The notes beneath the pieces are model-generated. The model was not told where the DNA came from, ran no database searches, and saw only the letters and a list, made by a program, of their open reading frames with translations. From an uncultured Flavobacteriales bacterium (lineage in GTDB: Bacteria; Bacteroidota; Bacteroidia; Flavobacteriales_D; CAJJDF01), in NCBI GenBank assembly GCA_937129365.1, contig CAKZNB010000005.1:189021-253020 (forward strand): 64,000 nucleotides of DNA, written 5' to 3'. Below are positions 9,155 through 19,754 of the stretch, one piece after another; positions within the stretch are counted from its first letter, which is position 1; every line of letters starts with the position of its first letter. Position numbers and translations under genes: made by a program.

Positions 9155-10183
9155 ATGGGTAAACCCAAACATATTTTAGTAATCCGTTTTTCAGCAATGG
9201 GAGATGTAGCACTTACTATTCCTGCTTTGTTATCTGTTGCCAAAGCTCATCCTTATTTAACTTTCACATTAATTACTCGTCCTTTTTATGCAAGTTTTTT
9301 TCCTGAGCATCCACAAATAAAAGCTCTAGGAATTGACTTAGACAAGTACAAAGGTTTTTTTGGCTTACGAAAACTCGCCAATGAATTGCACCAAGAACAC
9401 AAATTTGATGGAGTGGTTGATTTGCATAATGTATTGCGTTCAAAAATGATTACTTCTTTTCTTAAAATGAAAGGAATAGAACGTGTGACTTTTGACAAAA
9501 AGCGAAACGAAAAACGAGCTATTCTTTCTGGTAAGAGCAATAAACAATTGCCTCATATCATGGAGCAATACCTCAATACATTTCGTAAAGCTGGGTATAA
9601 AGCTGAATTGATTGAAGGACCTTGGCTACACCCAATCGAGAAAACCGAACTGACTCAATTTTTAGCACAGAATAACTTAACCGAGAAACAAGAAAAATGG
9701 ATTGGAATTGCCCCATTTGCAGCTCATGAACCCAAGATGTGGGGAATGAATAATATCCAACAACTAATTAAGAAACTAGTTGAGCAAAATTACAAAGTAC
9801 TGTTATTTGGTGGCGGAGAATCGGAAATTGAGCAATTAGAAGCTATTGAAGAAAAAGAAAAAGGAGTCTTTTCTTTAGCTGGAAAAATACCTTTTGACCA
9901 AGAATTAGCCTTAATGAAAAAGCTTGATGCACTAGTTTGTATGGACTCCTCAAATATGCATTTTGGTTGTTTGCTGGGAATAAAAGTAGTTTCCATTTGG
10001 GGTGCCACTACTCCACTGCTTGGGTTTTATCCGTATGGTAATGAAGAATTTATTATTCAAGTACCCAAAGAAGAACGAAATAAATTGACTTTGACTGGGT
10101 ATGGGAATAAACAAGCCACTAATGGGTATAATTGGAGAGAGAGGATTTCTGTGGAGGAGGTTTTGGGGAAGATTCCATTTTAA
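9155..10183 (+). CDS. Glycosyltransferase family 9 (heptosyltransferase-like)
   Basis: KHILVIRFSAMGDVALTIPAL, LFGGGESEIEQL, CMDSSNMHFGCLLGIKVVSIWGATTP. Confidence 0.88.
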   Translation: MGKPKHILVIRFSAMGDVALTIPALLSVAKAHPYLTFTLITRPFYASFFPEHPQIKALGIDLDKYKGFFGLRKLANELHQEHKFDGVVDLHNVLRSKMITSFLKMKGIERVTFDKKRNEKRAILSGKSNKQLPHIMEQYLNTFRKAGYKAELIEGPWLHPIEKTELTQFLAQNNLTEKQEKWIGIAPFAAHEPKMWGMNNIQQLIKKLVEQNYKVLLFGGGESEIEQLEAIEEKEKGVFSLAGKIPFDQELALMKKLDALVCMDSSNMHFGCLLGIKVVSIWGATTPLLGFYPYGNEEFIIQVPKEERNKLTLTGYGNKQATNGYNWRERISVEEVLGKIPF

Positions 10184-10249
10184 AATAAATAAAATCAATT
10201 AGAGTATTATTAATAATATTATTTTTATACTCTTAAAAAATAAAAAAAC

Positions 10250-10528
10250 ATGAGTAAAGCTAAATATGATAGAGACCAAATAATGGATGCTCTTAATGCC
10301 AAAGATATAGATTCTCCATGCCACAGATGTGGATATGATGGAATTTTTGCCCTTATAGATGGCTTCTCTAAATTTCCACTTTCATTTGATCTTGAGAATG
10401 AAATTGATGATAATGTTCCAGTTATTTTGACAGGTTGTAATAATTGTGGAGCAATTACCCCTCATGCTTTATATGCACTGGTAAATAGAGAAGATGTAAT
10501 AATTAAAGAAGAAAAAAATGGAAAGTAA
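10250..10528 (+). CDS. Small double-CxxC (zinc-ribbon-like) protein, unknown function
   Basis: CHRCGYDGIF ... CNNCGAITPHALYAL. Confidence 0.55.
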   Translation: MSKAKYDRDQIMDALNAKDIDSPCHRCGYDGIFALIDGFSKFPLSFDLENEIDDNVPVILTGCNNCGAITPHALYALVNREDVIIKEEKNGK

Positions 10529-10907
10529 GTCAACTAATAACTTTGAAAATAGTGGTAATCAAAATAAATTTGTTGACAAACGTATGTCAAATGTCAAAAG
10601 TGATTTAATTGAAATTACACATGACAAACTTGAAAATATTTTATTAAAACATTTAAAAAATTTAGATATAAGAAAATCTTGGATAACACCTTTATCAATT
10701 TTTTTAACAGTATTAATAGCTAGATTAACAACAACATTTAATGATGCATTTGGAATTTCAAAGGATGTTTGGAATGCATTCTTTTTAATACTAATGTGTT
10801 TTTCTCTATTCTGGCTATTGTGGCAAATAATAAAAATTATAAATTGTTGGAAAAAATCATCAGCTGATTATTTAATTACCGTTATTAAAGCATCAGAAGT
10901 AAAATAA
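10518..10907 (+). CDS. Small protein with two predicted TM helices, unknown function
   Basis: Overlaps the upstream ORF by 11 nt; hydrophobic segments WITPLSIFLTVLIARL and AFFLILMCFSLFWLLWQIIKII. Confidence 0.55.
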   Translation: MESKSTNNFENSGNQNKFVDKRMSNVKSDLIEITHDKLENILLKHLKNLDIRKSWITPLSIFLTVLIARLTTTFNDAFGISKDVWNAFFLILMCFSLFWLLWQIIKIINCWKKSSADYLITVIKASEVK

Positions 10908-10925
10908 TTAAAAAATAAAGAATGC

Positions 10926-12110
10926 CTAACTTCCTACCATCTTAACCGCTTCATCCACATAATAATACAAATCATTACCTGGAAGCACCCCATTTTTGGT
11001 TCCTCTCCTATCTCGGGTTTGTCCTAAACGCACAATTACCATATTATGTTCTGGAACTACCGCAATGTATTGCCCCAAATGCCCAATAAGTGAGTAAAAA
11101 GGAGTTGAATGGTCGTAATCCAACCAAAGGGAATACCCATAAATTGGTTGTTCTACTTTGGAGAAAGCACTTAAGTTTGGGGATTTCATTAACGAAACAA
11201 AACTTGAATCAATCAATTGCTTTCCGTTCCATTTACCATCTTGTAAAATCAGTTGTCCAAACTTGGCAAAGTCTCTGGCATTGGAATACACACAGCAATA
11301 GGCTTTTTCCATTCCATCGGGATTGTCTAATGCCCAATAAGCTGGTGTTCTCATTCCCAAAGGTTTCCAAAATTTCTCAGAGAGATACTCAGAAAGAGGT
11401 TTGTCAATGGCTCTGCGGACTACAATTCCTAATAGTTGCGTAACACCCGACAAGTATTCAAATTCATTCCCTGATTCTTTCACAAAACTCCTGCTAAGCA
11501 TTTGTTCTGTAATGTCTCTTCCGTAATAGGCTTTGGCGGTTGGGTTGAGTGGCAAGTAGTAACTCTCGCTCCAGTCGTACCCAGCTGTCATAGCAGACAA
11601 ATCCCCAACTGTACATTGTTGAGCCAAAGAATCGTCCTTAAACTCTGGTAAAAAATCTACAATAGATTGATCCAAACTTTTGATATAGCCTTCTTCAATC
11701 GCTTTTCCTAACATCATAGTCAACATAGTTTTAGAAACTGAAAAAGAGTTAGTTAAACTCGTATCCGAGTAGCCATTAAAATAGTGTTCATTAAGTATTT
11801 TACCGTCTTTGATAATTAAAAAACCAGCTGGTTTGTAAACTTCTAATTCTTTGAATAACGTATCTGTCAATGGAATTTGATTATAATTCTCACTCAGTTC
11901 CCATTCTTGAATTTCTCCGTTGGAAATCATCCGAGTATCAAAATCTAGCCTATCGTCAATATTGGCAGTGGTGTTTCCTTTGAGATAAGTTAATTTTACT
12001 CCTCTAAAAATATATTGATTATCAGTAGCATAAAGCAATATTACAGAAATTCCGATAAGCACAACTAGTGTGATTAGTAGTTTTTTGAATATTTTGAGAA
12101 TGAATTTCAT
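10926..12110 (-). CDS. Serine hydrolase, beta-lactamase/class C PBP fold
   Basis: SVSKTMLTMMLGKAIEEG (SxxK), YLSGVTQLLG, HLGQYIAVVPEHNMVIVRLG. Confidence 0.85.
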   Translation of the reverse strand: MKFILKIFKKLLITLVVLIGISVILLYATDNQYIFRGVKLTYLKGNTTANIDDRLDFDTRMISNGEIQEWELSENYNQIPLTDTLFKELEVYKPAGFLIIKDGKILNEHYFNGYSDTSLTNSFSVSKTMLTMMLGKAIEEGYIKSLDQSIVDFLPEFKDDSLAQQCTVGDLSAMTAGYDWSESYYLPLNPTAKAYYGRDITEQMLSRSFVKESGNEFEYLSGVTQLLGIVVRRAIDKPLSEYLSEKFWKPLGMRTPAYWALDNPDGMEKAYCCVYSNARDFAKFGQLILQDGKWNGKQLIDSSFVSLMKSPNLSAFSKVEQPIYGYSLWLDYDHSTPFYSLIGHLGQYIAVVPEHNMVIVRLGQTRDRRGTKNGVLPGNDLYYYVDEAVKMVGS

Positions 12111-12162
12111 TAAGTGGAATTAGTTATTACATAAATATAACGAATAAAAATGAAAATCATTT

Positions 12163-12246
12163 TGTTTATCATTCCCTTGAATAAGGGAATCTTATTCATC
12201 AGGCTGATTCTTAACTTTAGATTCCTGCCTTCGCAGGAATGACAAT
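12163..12246. repeat. REP-like double-palindrome element, copy 1
   Basis: Degenerate left hairpin (tatcattcccttgaataagggaatct), spacer, then agattcctgccttcgcaggaatgacaat. Confidence 0.7.
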
Positions 12247-12262
12247 GAGTGAAAATATAGAA

Positions 12263-12781
12263 TTATTTACTCAGCCCCAACAACCTAATATCAAAAACCA
12301 AACTAGCCAAAGGAGGAATATTAGCTTGATCACCCAATAAACCATGTGCTAAATAATAAGGAATTATCATTTTGGCTCTATCCCCTACCTTCATATAGGT
12401 AATTCCTTCATGCAATCCAGATTCTACGTTATCTCTTTCAATAAGAAATGGTTGTGGACCAACTTCTTCTGAGGAATACACTTCTGTACCATCCAACAAC
12501 GTAACAGAATATTCCACCATTGCTCTCATTCCAGGCTCTGCTTTTTCTCCAGTACCTTTTTTATAAATCAAATATTTAAGCCCAGATTCAGAGGTTTCCA
12601 TGTCCCAACCTTTTCTTTCCACAAACTGATTAATAATTTCTTGCTCTTCAATATTCCAATTTTTGTTCATGTCCGCAGTTTCGTTTCTGCTAGGTACAAG
12701 CATGGTTTCCTCCTTTGGTTTGTCCTCTTTGCAAGAAAAAACCAATAAAATACCTATGATTAAAATGAAATACTTTTTCAT
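12263..12781 (-). CDS. FKBP-type peptidyl-prolyl isomerase lipoprotein (GldI-like)
   Basis: Lipobox LLVFSCKED; FKBP pattern GLKYLIYKKGTGEKAEPGMRAMVEYSVTLLDGTEVYSS...GLHEGITYMKVGDRAKMIIPYYLAHG. Confidence 0.82.
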   Translation of the reverse strand: MKKYFILIIGILLVFSCKEDKPKEETMLVPSRNETADMNKNWNIEEQEIINQFVERKGWDMETSESGLKYLIYKKGTGEKAEPGMRAMVEYSVTLLDGTEVYSSEEVGPQPFLIERDNVESGLHEGITYMKVGDRAKMIIPYYLAHGLLGDQANIPPLASLVFDIRLLGLSK

Positions 12782-12784
12782 GGT

Positions 12785-13822
12785 TTATTTAGTTAATTGA
12801 GCTAAAAACGATGGAAGTTCCTTTTTTATTTTATCAACCGTTTCTTGAACAGATAATTTACTAGCTCCACCAGCCGCATTGATATGTCCTCCTCCACCAA
12901 AGTGCAGTTTCGAAAATTCATTCACAGGAATATCTCCTTTAGAACGAAAAGAAATTTTTACAATATGTTTGTCTTCTTTTACAAATACAGCTGTGGTTAC
13001 TCCTAAAATTGATAACGCAGTATTCACAAACCCTTCGGTATATCCTTTTTGGGTTTTATGGTCTTGCATTTCTTTCATAGTAAGACTAATAATTGCTGTA
13101 TTAATCTCGGGTAATACTTCTAATTTATTATTTAATGTATACCCCAATAATTTCAATCTCTCTGGTGTATTAATGTCATAAATTTCTTCATGAATACGAG
13201 AATGAACTACTCCACGAGAAATTAAATCCGCAGCAATTAAATGGGTTTTTGGAGTAACGGACGGAAATCGAAAAGAGCCTGTGTCGGTAAGTATTCCTGT
13301 ATAGATACAATTACCTATAGTTTCATTAATCAAAGGTAAATCTCCATTGGATTCAATAAATTCATACACCAATTGTGCTGTAGAACAAGAGGTAGTGTCA
13401 GAAAAAGTAAATTGAGCAAAATCATCAGGTTGTTGGTGGTGATCAATCATTACTTTTACTGCATCAGATTGTTGCAACAATTCTCCCAATTCCTTTCCTA
13501 CTCTGGATTGTTCGTTATAATCCAAATTAAAAATAACATCCGCTTTTTTGATTAATTCTGTTACCTCCTCAGGTTGTTTTTCAAACAGTAGAATAGAATC
13601 AGTTCCTTCCATCCATTTCAAAAAATTAGGAAATCCATCAGGTTGAATTACCTGAGAATTAATTCCTTTTGAACCCAAATAATGATACAGTGCCAATGTA
13701 GAGCCAATTGAGTCTCCATCAGGGTTTTTGTGTCCAAATATCAGGATAGTTTTTGACTCAGAAAGCACTTGAAATAACTCATCAAGTTTTGATTTTTCGA
13801 AAATAGGATTTAGCATAATCAA
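12785..13822 (-). CDS. DHH/DHHA1 phosphoesterase, NrnA-like (nanoRNase/pAp phosphatase)
   Basis: GHKNPDGDSIGSTLALYHYL, IDHHQQPDDFAQ, GILTDTGSFRFPSVTPKTH, FGGGGHINAAGG. Confidence 0.9.
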   Translation of the reverse strand: MIMLNPIFEKSKLDELFQVLSESKTILIFGHKNPDGDSIGSTLALYHYLGSKGINSQVIQPDGFPNFLKWMEGTDSILLFEKQPEEVTELIKKADVIFNLDYNEQSRVGKELGELLQQSDAVKVMIDHHQQPDDFAQFTFSDTTSCSTAQLVYEFIESNGDLPLINETIGNCIYTGILTDTGSFRFPSVTPKTHLIAADLISRGVVHSRIHEEIYDINTPERLKLLGYTLNNKLEVLPEINTAIISLTMKEMQDHKTQKGYTEGFVNTALSILGVTTAVFVKEDKHIVKISFRSKGDIPVNEFSKLHFGGGGHINAAGGASKLSVQETVDKIKKELPSFLAQLTK

Positions 13823-13842
13823 AAATACGCTTTTCTATTGTT

Positions 13843-14457
13843 TTAAAAAATCTTCTTTTCCTCTCCTTTTAATAATCTTTGGATGTTTTTGGTGTGAGTT
13901 GCTACTATCAACACACTCATCACAATGGAGAAAATAACCAAAGAATTATACGATTCTGGGAAAACAAAAGCAACAAACAGTGGAAAAGAAATAGCTGCTA
14001 ACATAGAAGAAACAGAGACTATTCTAGAAATTAACAACACAATTATAAACACACCAAAACAAGAAAGTGATGCTTCTGGGTGAAGTGCAATGATAATACC
14101 TAACGCAGTTGCCACTCCTTTTCCTCCTCTAAAACTTGCAAAAACTGGATAAATATGTCCGAGAATTGCAGCAACTCCAAAAGCAATTTGGGTATTTACT
14201 GCAGGATTAGAAAGAAAACTTGGGTGCAATTGCCTTGCCAAAACATAAGCACATAACCAACCCTTTATCACATCAATAATCAAAACAGGAATTCCTGCTT
14301 TTACTCCCAACACTCTAAATGTATTGGTTGCTCCTGCATTTCCACTTCCAAAATCTCTTACATCTTTGTTGTAAAAAGCTTTTCCTACCCAAACTGCTGT
14401 AGGAATAGAACCTATGAGATAAGATAATACTACAAAAGCGATAAATAATCCTGTCAT
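13843..14457 (-). CDS. plsY: Glycerol-3-phosphate acyltransferase PlsY
   Basis: YLIGSIPTAVWVGKAFYNKDVRDFGSGNAGATNTFRVLG, FRGGKGVATALG. Confidence 0.93.
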   Translation of the reverse strand: MTGLFIAFVVLSYLIGSIPTAVWVGKAFYNKDVRDFGSGNAGATNTFRVLGVKAGIPVLIIDVIKGWLCAYVLARQLHPSFLSNPAVNTQIAFGVAAILGHIYPVFASFRGGKGVATALGIIIALHPEASLSCFGVFIIVLLISRIVSVSSMLAAISFPLFVAFVFPESYNSLVIFSIVMSVLIVATHTKNIQRLLKGEEKKIF

Positions 14458-14467
14458 ATTTTTCTAT

Positions 14468-17400
14468 TTAATCCTCATCAAAACCCTCTTCATCTTCAAA
14501 ATTTCTTAAGAATAAAATTGGTTTCGATTTTGAAGATAATCCAAAATAAAAGTCTTCTTGTCCTTTCCCTCCTTTTATTTTTTTGTCTTTTGCAGGAATT
14601 GCTTCAATAGCTGTATTGTACTTATCGTTAGAAGAATAGGTTAATAGTTCGCCATTGAAGTAATCAAAATAATAGAATTTATTGGGTGCATGTTCTATCA
14701 TCCAAGAAATTTTATCTCCGGTTCTTCTTTTCTGAATTTGAACATAAATTTTGCATCTTCTAAAGATCTGATTGTTTCCAAGTGTAGCGATATTAGCAAA
14801 ACCTTGAGCTAAAAAAGATTGCGAGTTTTCATCCCAATAAAAATTCAAATCAAATAAAGTCATGGTACTTTCCATTTCTTTTGGAAGCTTTATCATTCTC
14901 CCATTTGAATACAATTCTTTAGAAAGTTTGACACCTTTTTCTCCTGGCAATGAATTATTTACAAACAAATCAAAGTTTGTTTTAGTTACATCAATTAATT
15001 GCTGTACTTGAGCTCCAAGAATATCTTCTTTCATTAAGTTAATAGCTCCAGGATTGAATGGAAAGTTAATTTTCATTGTCCCATTCATGTCCAAAGTTGT
15101 ATCTTTTAGTTTATTATATTCTAAATCTCCTACAACCTCAAGCTGAAACTGATCCGTTTTAGTTGATAACTGAAGTTCACCTATAGTTTTAAAACTACAA
15201 TTCTCATTATCAAAACTGATGTAATTTCCTGCAGCTTTGTTGTTCAGTAATTTATCTTTGGCTCCAATTTCAAACAACCCTTTTTCGTTATTATACGATA
15301 TATACCCATCAGAGGGAGTAAATGCTTCGTCACTTTCATACCCTTTTTCAGCTAAAAAAGCGGTGTAGAAAGTCATTTCACCATCATTTGACATAGTTGG
15401 TCCAGAAACCTTATCAGCAAAAGCCTCACCTAGTGGAATTATAATTTTACTTGTATCTACAATTGCTTTAAACTGTATCCAATCTACTGTTAACTCCTCA
15501 CAGTTTGTGATAATTATAGTTTTTCCATCATAAGAAGTTCCAAGTTGATTTCCTTTTACTTTTATTCCTCCGTAATATCTAAATTGAGGGCTTAAATAAA
15601 AGTTTGAATCTTCTTCAATGATTCCTTCAGCAACTGTATTTCCTTCTTCATCTGGTTCAATGTTATCAAAAAATACCCTACTATTTATCGACTTATCTGA
15701 GGAAACTGTGTAATTTCCATTAGCCAGATATTTTTTACTTGAATAAATACTTGCTTCCACATCACTGAAACGGTGATATTGATTTGTAAAATTAGCTACA
15801 ATTTGAGAGTTGTAAATTGGTTGAATATCAGCTTTTTTGAATATTGTAAGCGTCCCATTTTCAGGAATAATTCGAGCATCTGCAACTATTATGTAAGGTA
15901 TTTCTTTACATACTAAAATATTACTATCGATATTATACGAGGAAAATCCTGAGAAGAAACCAAGTCCTTCATGCTCTTTGAGGGAAGAAATAAAATTAGA
16001 TTTCAAGTTCTTATTTTCATCATAGTTTTGAAAATTAGCTGTATCAATTTCTTTCTTAAAATCCATGATACCTTTGTCCATAAACCAATCAAATTCATCC
16101 GTTATAGCGGTAAATTTGTTAATAGGAAACTCTATAACTGAAGTTCCAGTGTTGGATTTAAAATTACCTTCTCTTTTTTCAAAATCTAAGGCCATCTCCA
16201 TATTTGAGGCTTCAAGAGATGGAGGATCGTTTTCTTCTTTTCCTTTGAGTATAAAATTAGATTTATTGGCATCCATGTTCTTTTGACCCATCACAAAATC
16301 TTTAGAACTAACTAAAATCCTATTGGAAGTGAATTCTCCTTTTCCCGTCATTCCTTTTTCTGTAAGTGTAACTTGACCATCAAACTGAGAAATTTTATCA
16401 CTAAAAATATTCATAGGGACATCAATATTATTTGCTTTCCATATTCCTCTATGTGGTTGGAAAGTAATAAAACAATTATCTGCCACAATATCAGGAACGC
16501 TTGGTAATGTCTGAGATTTATTAACGTATTGTCCTGTTTTTGCAACCAAAGAATCTGGAAAAAAAACAATCTTCTTAGAGTAAGCAGAAGAAGTTAAAAA
16601 GGTCAATCTTCCTTTACCAATGAGTCCATCACTATTAAGGGATAAAATATCGTTGTAATTGGCTTTACTCTTATAAATATTGTCTGTTATTTTATCTAAT
16701 TTGAATCCCAAAACATAATCATTCATCAACTTAACTGACTCATCAAATGGCGGGAAAATATCTGAAGTAAACATTGTACCTTCAAAATCAATTCCTTGAT
16801 TTGTATAGGTTAACAAACTATCCATTTCAAAAGGACTCATTAAAAAGTAGAATGATGAACTATCATAAATTCCATCTAAAATTTCTGCGTTGTTGTAATA
16901 AATTTTAGGTGAATTTGACACAACAAGTTTAGGAAAATTTGCAAATTCCTTTCTTTTCCCTGATTTATTTCCAGGATTGTCAACTAATATTTCCCCTTCA
17001 AGATTATATATTTTTGACAAAATTCGAACTTGTGGAGATTTTATAGAATCATGCATCGAATAAACTCTTAAACGCATGGTATCCATCTTTTCAAATGATA
17101 AAGAAAACTTATCGTAATCAAACTCAATATTAGAACCAAAATACTCGGTTCTACCGGCATTTATAACTCCAGAAAAAGAAAAGTTCCTGTCTTTTTTCAA
17201 AGTAATTTTTCCATCTTTGGGATAAACTTTTACAAACTTCTTTTTACTTAACATAAAATTTCTGATTCCCTCAACAGAAATCGTTAAGTCAGTCAAATCC
17301 ATTACTGCATTATCAGAAGATTTTGAAATTGATTGAATAAATAAATCATCATAATCTCCTTCTTTGGTTCTTGAATTCAAATAAGTATCTAGCCTTGGTA

Positions 17401-18904
17401 ATACTACAATTGTTTTTTTCTTCACACTGTAATCTATCAACCCTAGATTACCCATTTTTACAAGGCTACCAGTCAATTCACTTGAAATAACTTTCATGTG
17501 TTTAGCAAAATCAACCTCTGATATTTCAACATTATCATCAAAACTACCAGCAAAATTTTGTAGTTCTTTCGCCACATTTTTCTTTCCTAAATTTAAACTA
17601 GAATATGATTTAGCATTATAAAAATTAGTGGATTCGAATGTTGCTTCACTGTTTCCTAATGATTGTGAAGATCCAAATTTTAACTTATTTTCCCCTTCTT
17701 TCCAAGTAACAGTATTGATGCCCATTGAGAGATTGTGAAATGTACTTAAATAAGGAAACTCAACTCCTTTCACACTTCCTCTTGATAGGGTAACCTCCTT
17801 TTTTTTAGTAACATAAGAAAAATTACAGTTTGGTTGAGAAATTGTTTCTTTTTCATTCAAAAAAACAATTGCCTTGGCATCATTGCAACTAACTTTATTA
17901 GAGTTTATAATCACATTCCTTGATTTAATCTCAATAAACTTCTTACCTTTTCTATTTACAATAATTGAGGCTGTCTTACCTATTCCTGCACCACCCTTAA
18001 AATTCATTCCAACTAACGCAAACTCTCCTTGATAATCAACTCCAGGAACTACATCTTTCAATACAATATCTTGATTGTAAGTATTGAAAGTAGGATATTG
18101 TGCTCTTTCTTTTGAGTTAAATGTTAGTACTTTTTCTCTGAGTTTGCCCAGTTCAGGATTTTTTAAATAGTCGGTATGCAGCAATGCTGAATCAGCTTCA
18201 TAACCAGAACTTTTCATATTTAATCTATATCGATTAAGCTCTGCAAAATTTGTTCTCTTATCCAATTCAACTCTTTCCCAGGTTACCGTTCCTTTATTTC
18301 CCAAAAACTGTTGAGTTGTAACATTTAACAACCCGTTGGTTAAAATAATTACCGAACTGTCATTCTTTGCATAGCAAACTAATGTGGCATTTTTTAATTC
18401 TACAAAAGCTCCGTTTTTTTCAGAAAAAGAATAGTTTCCCTTTATTAACTTCCATTTTACGGATGAACTTTCTGAAAGTAAATTTTCATTAAAAAAGTGA
18501 TTGGTAAATTCAAGGAAATTAGATAACCTCCTTTTGTTTCTTGATTTAACTAACTTATTGAGTACTTCAAACCAAGTTTCAAAATCTTTATTTGTACTTT
18601 TTGAAGACTTCCCAAAACCAATAATAGAATTAAAATAGGATAAAAAATCTGGCTTTAATTTATATTTTTTTTCCAACATTAAGTTGGAAAAAGAAGCTAT
18701 TTCAGCTCTTTGATTTTCTGAAAATTTAGAATTAAAAACATTTTCTATCTCCTTTGAAATCTCCTTAGCAAGAGATTTATCCATAGGCTTAATAAAGTTT
18801 TCTACATCCTCAGAAAAATCATCGCTACTTGGTCTAAATTCGGTTATTTGAGTCAAACAAATACTTGAAATAAATAATAAGGGTATTAAAAGTAATTGTT
18901 TCAT
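14468..18904 (-). CDS. Very large exported protein, unknown function
   Basis: 1478 aa uninterrupted ORF with N-terminal signal peptide (MKQLLLIPLLFISSICLTQ); many short alternating beta-strand-like segments; no recognised domain. Confidence 0.75.
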   Translation of the reverse strand: MKQLLLIPLLFISSICLTQITEFRPSSDDFSEDVENFIKPMDKSLAKEISKEIENVFNSKFSENQRAEIASFSNLMLEKKYKLKPDFLSYFNSIIGFGKSSKSTNKDFETWFEVLNKLVKSRNKRRLSNFLEFTNHFFNENLLSESSSVKWKLIKGNYSFSEKNGAFVELKNATLVCYAKNDSSVIILTNGLLNVTTQQFLGNKGTVTWERVELDKRTNFAELNRYRLNMKSSGYEADSALLHTDYLKNPELGKLREKVLTFNSKERAQYPTFNTYNQDIVLKDVVPGVDYQGEFALVGMNFKGGAGIGKTASIIVNRKGKKFIEIKSRNVIINSNKVSCNDAKAIVFLNEKETISQPNCNFSYVTKKKEVTLSRGSVKGVEFPYLSTFHNLSMGINTVTWKEGENKLKFGSSQSLGNSEATFESTNFYNAKSYSSLNLGKKNVAKELQNFAGSFDDNVEISEVDFAKHMKVISSELTGSLVKMGNLGLIDYSVKKKTIVVLPRLDTYLNSRTKEGDYDDLFIQSISKSSDNAVMDLTDLTISVEGIRNFMLSKKKFVKVYPKDGKITLKKDRNFSFSGVINAGRTEYFGSNIEFDYDKFSLSFEKMDTMRLRVYSMHDSIKSPQVRILSKIYNLEGEILVDNPGNKSGKRKEFANFPKLVVSNSPKIYYNNAEILDGIYDSSSFYFLMSPFEMDSLLTYTNQGIDFEGTMFTSDIFPPFDESVKLMNDYVLGFKLDKITDNIYKSKANYNDILSLNSDGLIGKGRLTFLTSSAYSKKIVFFPDSLVAKTGQYVNKSQTLPSVPDIVADNCFITFQPHRGIWKANNIDVPMNIFSDKISQFDGQVTLTEKGMTGKGEFTSNRILVSSKDFVMGQKNMDANKSNFILKGKEENDPPSLEASNMEMALDFEKREGNFKSNTGTSVIEFPINKFTAITDEFDWFMDKGIMDFKKEIDTANFQNYDENKNLKSNFISSLKEHEGLGFFSGFSSYNIDSNILVCKEIPYIIVADARIIPENGTLTIFKKADIQPIYNSQIVANFTNQYHRFSDVEASIYSSKKYLANGNYTVSSDKSINSRVFFDNIEPDEEGNTVAEGIIEEDSNFYLSPQFRYYGGIKVKGNQLGTSYDGKTIIITNCEELTVDWIQFKAIVDTSKIIIPLGEAFADKVSGPTMSNDGEMTFYTAFLAEKGYESDEAFTPSDGYISYNNEKGLFEIGAKDKLLNNKAAGNYISFDNENCSFKTIGELQLSTKTDQFQLEVVGDLEYNKLKDTTLDMNGTMKINFPFNPGAINLMKEDILGAQVQQLIDVTKTNFDLFVNNSLPGEKGVKLSKELYSNGRMIKLPKEMESTMTLFDLNFYWDENSQSFLAQGFANIATLGNNQIFRRCKIYVQIQKRRTGDKISWMIEHAPNKFYYFDYFNGELLTYSSNDKYNTAIEAIPAKDKKIKGGKGQEDFYFGLSSKSKPILFLRNFEDEEGFDED

Positions 18905-18922
18905 TTTTATATCTATTTAAGT

Positions 18923-19753
18923 TTATATTTTTTCACACTTCACCATTGCCCAGCCTTCTCTTTCTTTGGTATCAATCATTGAAAGTCCATTGTTGTTGGC
19001 TTCTTTTTCAATTATAGTCACATCCGAAGTATAAAATCCACTGAAGTATATTTCTGCCCCTTTTCTCATGCTTGCTACATAGCTTTCCATATCATTCGTT
19101 AAAATATTTCGGTTGATGTTTGCTAAAACAACCTCATACTTATTAGGCTCTGTAAGTAACTCTGCTCCACCTTCTTGCACTTTAATTTTAGCACAATCGT
19201 TTAACTTCAAATTATCAATCGTGTTGTGATAAGCCCATTCATCTATATCAATCGCTACTGCTTCTTTACAACCCAATTTTTCGGCTAATATTGCCAAGAT
19301 TCCTGTTCCTGAACCCATGTCCAATACTGTTTTATTTTCAAAATCTATGCCAAACATAGCTTTCATTATCAGGTAGGTAGTCTGATGATGCCCTGTTCCA
19401 AAGGACATCTGCGGATTTATGATAATTTCTTGTTCAAATCCCTCTTTCTTTTCATGAAATGGTGCTCTGATGATACATTGCTTATCAATGTAAATTGGCG
19501 AAAAACTTTTCTCCCATTCTGCATTCCAATTTTTATCCTCAATTTCTTTGTGAATAAAAGTTGTCTCTGTTTGAATGTTTTCCAACAGAGAGTTTACTTT
19601 ATTTTCATCAAAAAGTGGTTTTTGTATGTAAGCTTCTACCTTATTTTCGTTTTGTTCAAAACTCTCAAACTCAATCTCTGCAAGATATGTAATCAATATC
19701 TCACTCCAGGGAGTTGGCTCAGTCAATTTAAAATGACAATGGACGTAATTCAT
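18923..19753 (-). CDS. prmA: Ribosomal protein L11 methyltransferase (start moved to MNYVHCHFKL)
   Basis: MSFGTGHHQTTYLIMKAM...VLDMGSGTGILAILAEKLG...VLANINRNIL; the internal Met avoids overlap with tpiA. Confidence 0.9.
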   Translation of the reverse strand: MNYVHCHFKLTEPTPWSEILITYLAEIEFESFEQNENKVEAYIQKPLFDENKVNSLLENIQTETTFIHKEIEDKNWNAEWEKSFSPIYIDKQCIIRAPFHEKKEGFEQEIIINPQMSFGTGHHQTTYLIMKAMFGIDFENKTVLDMGSGTGILAILAEKLGCKEAVAIDIDEWAYHNTIDNLKLNDCAKIKVQEGGAELLTEPNKYEVVLANINRNILTNDMESYVASMRKGAEIYFSGFYTSDVTIIEKEANNNGLSMIDTKEREGWAMVKCEKI

Positions 19754-19754
19754 A

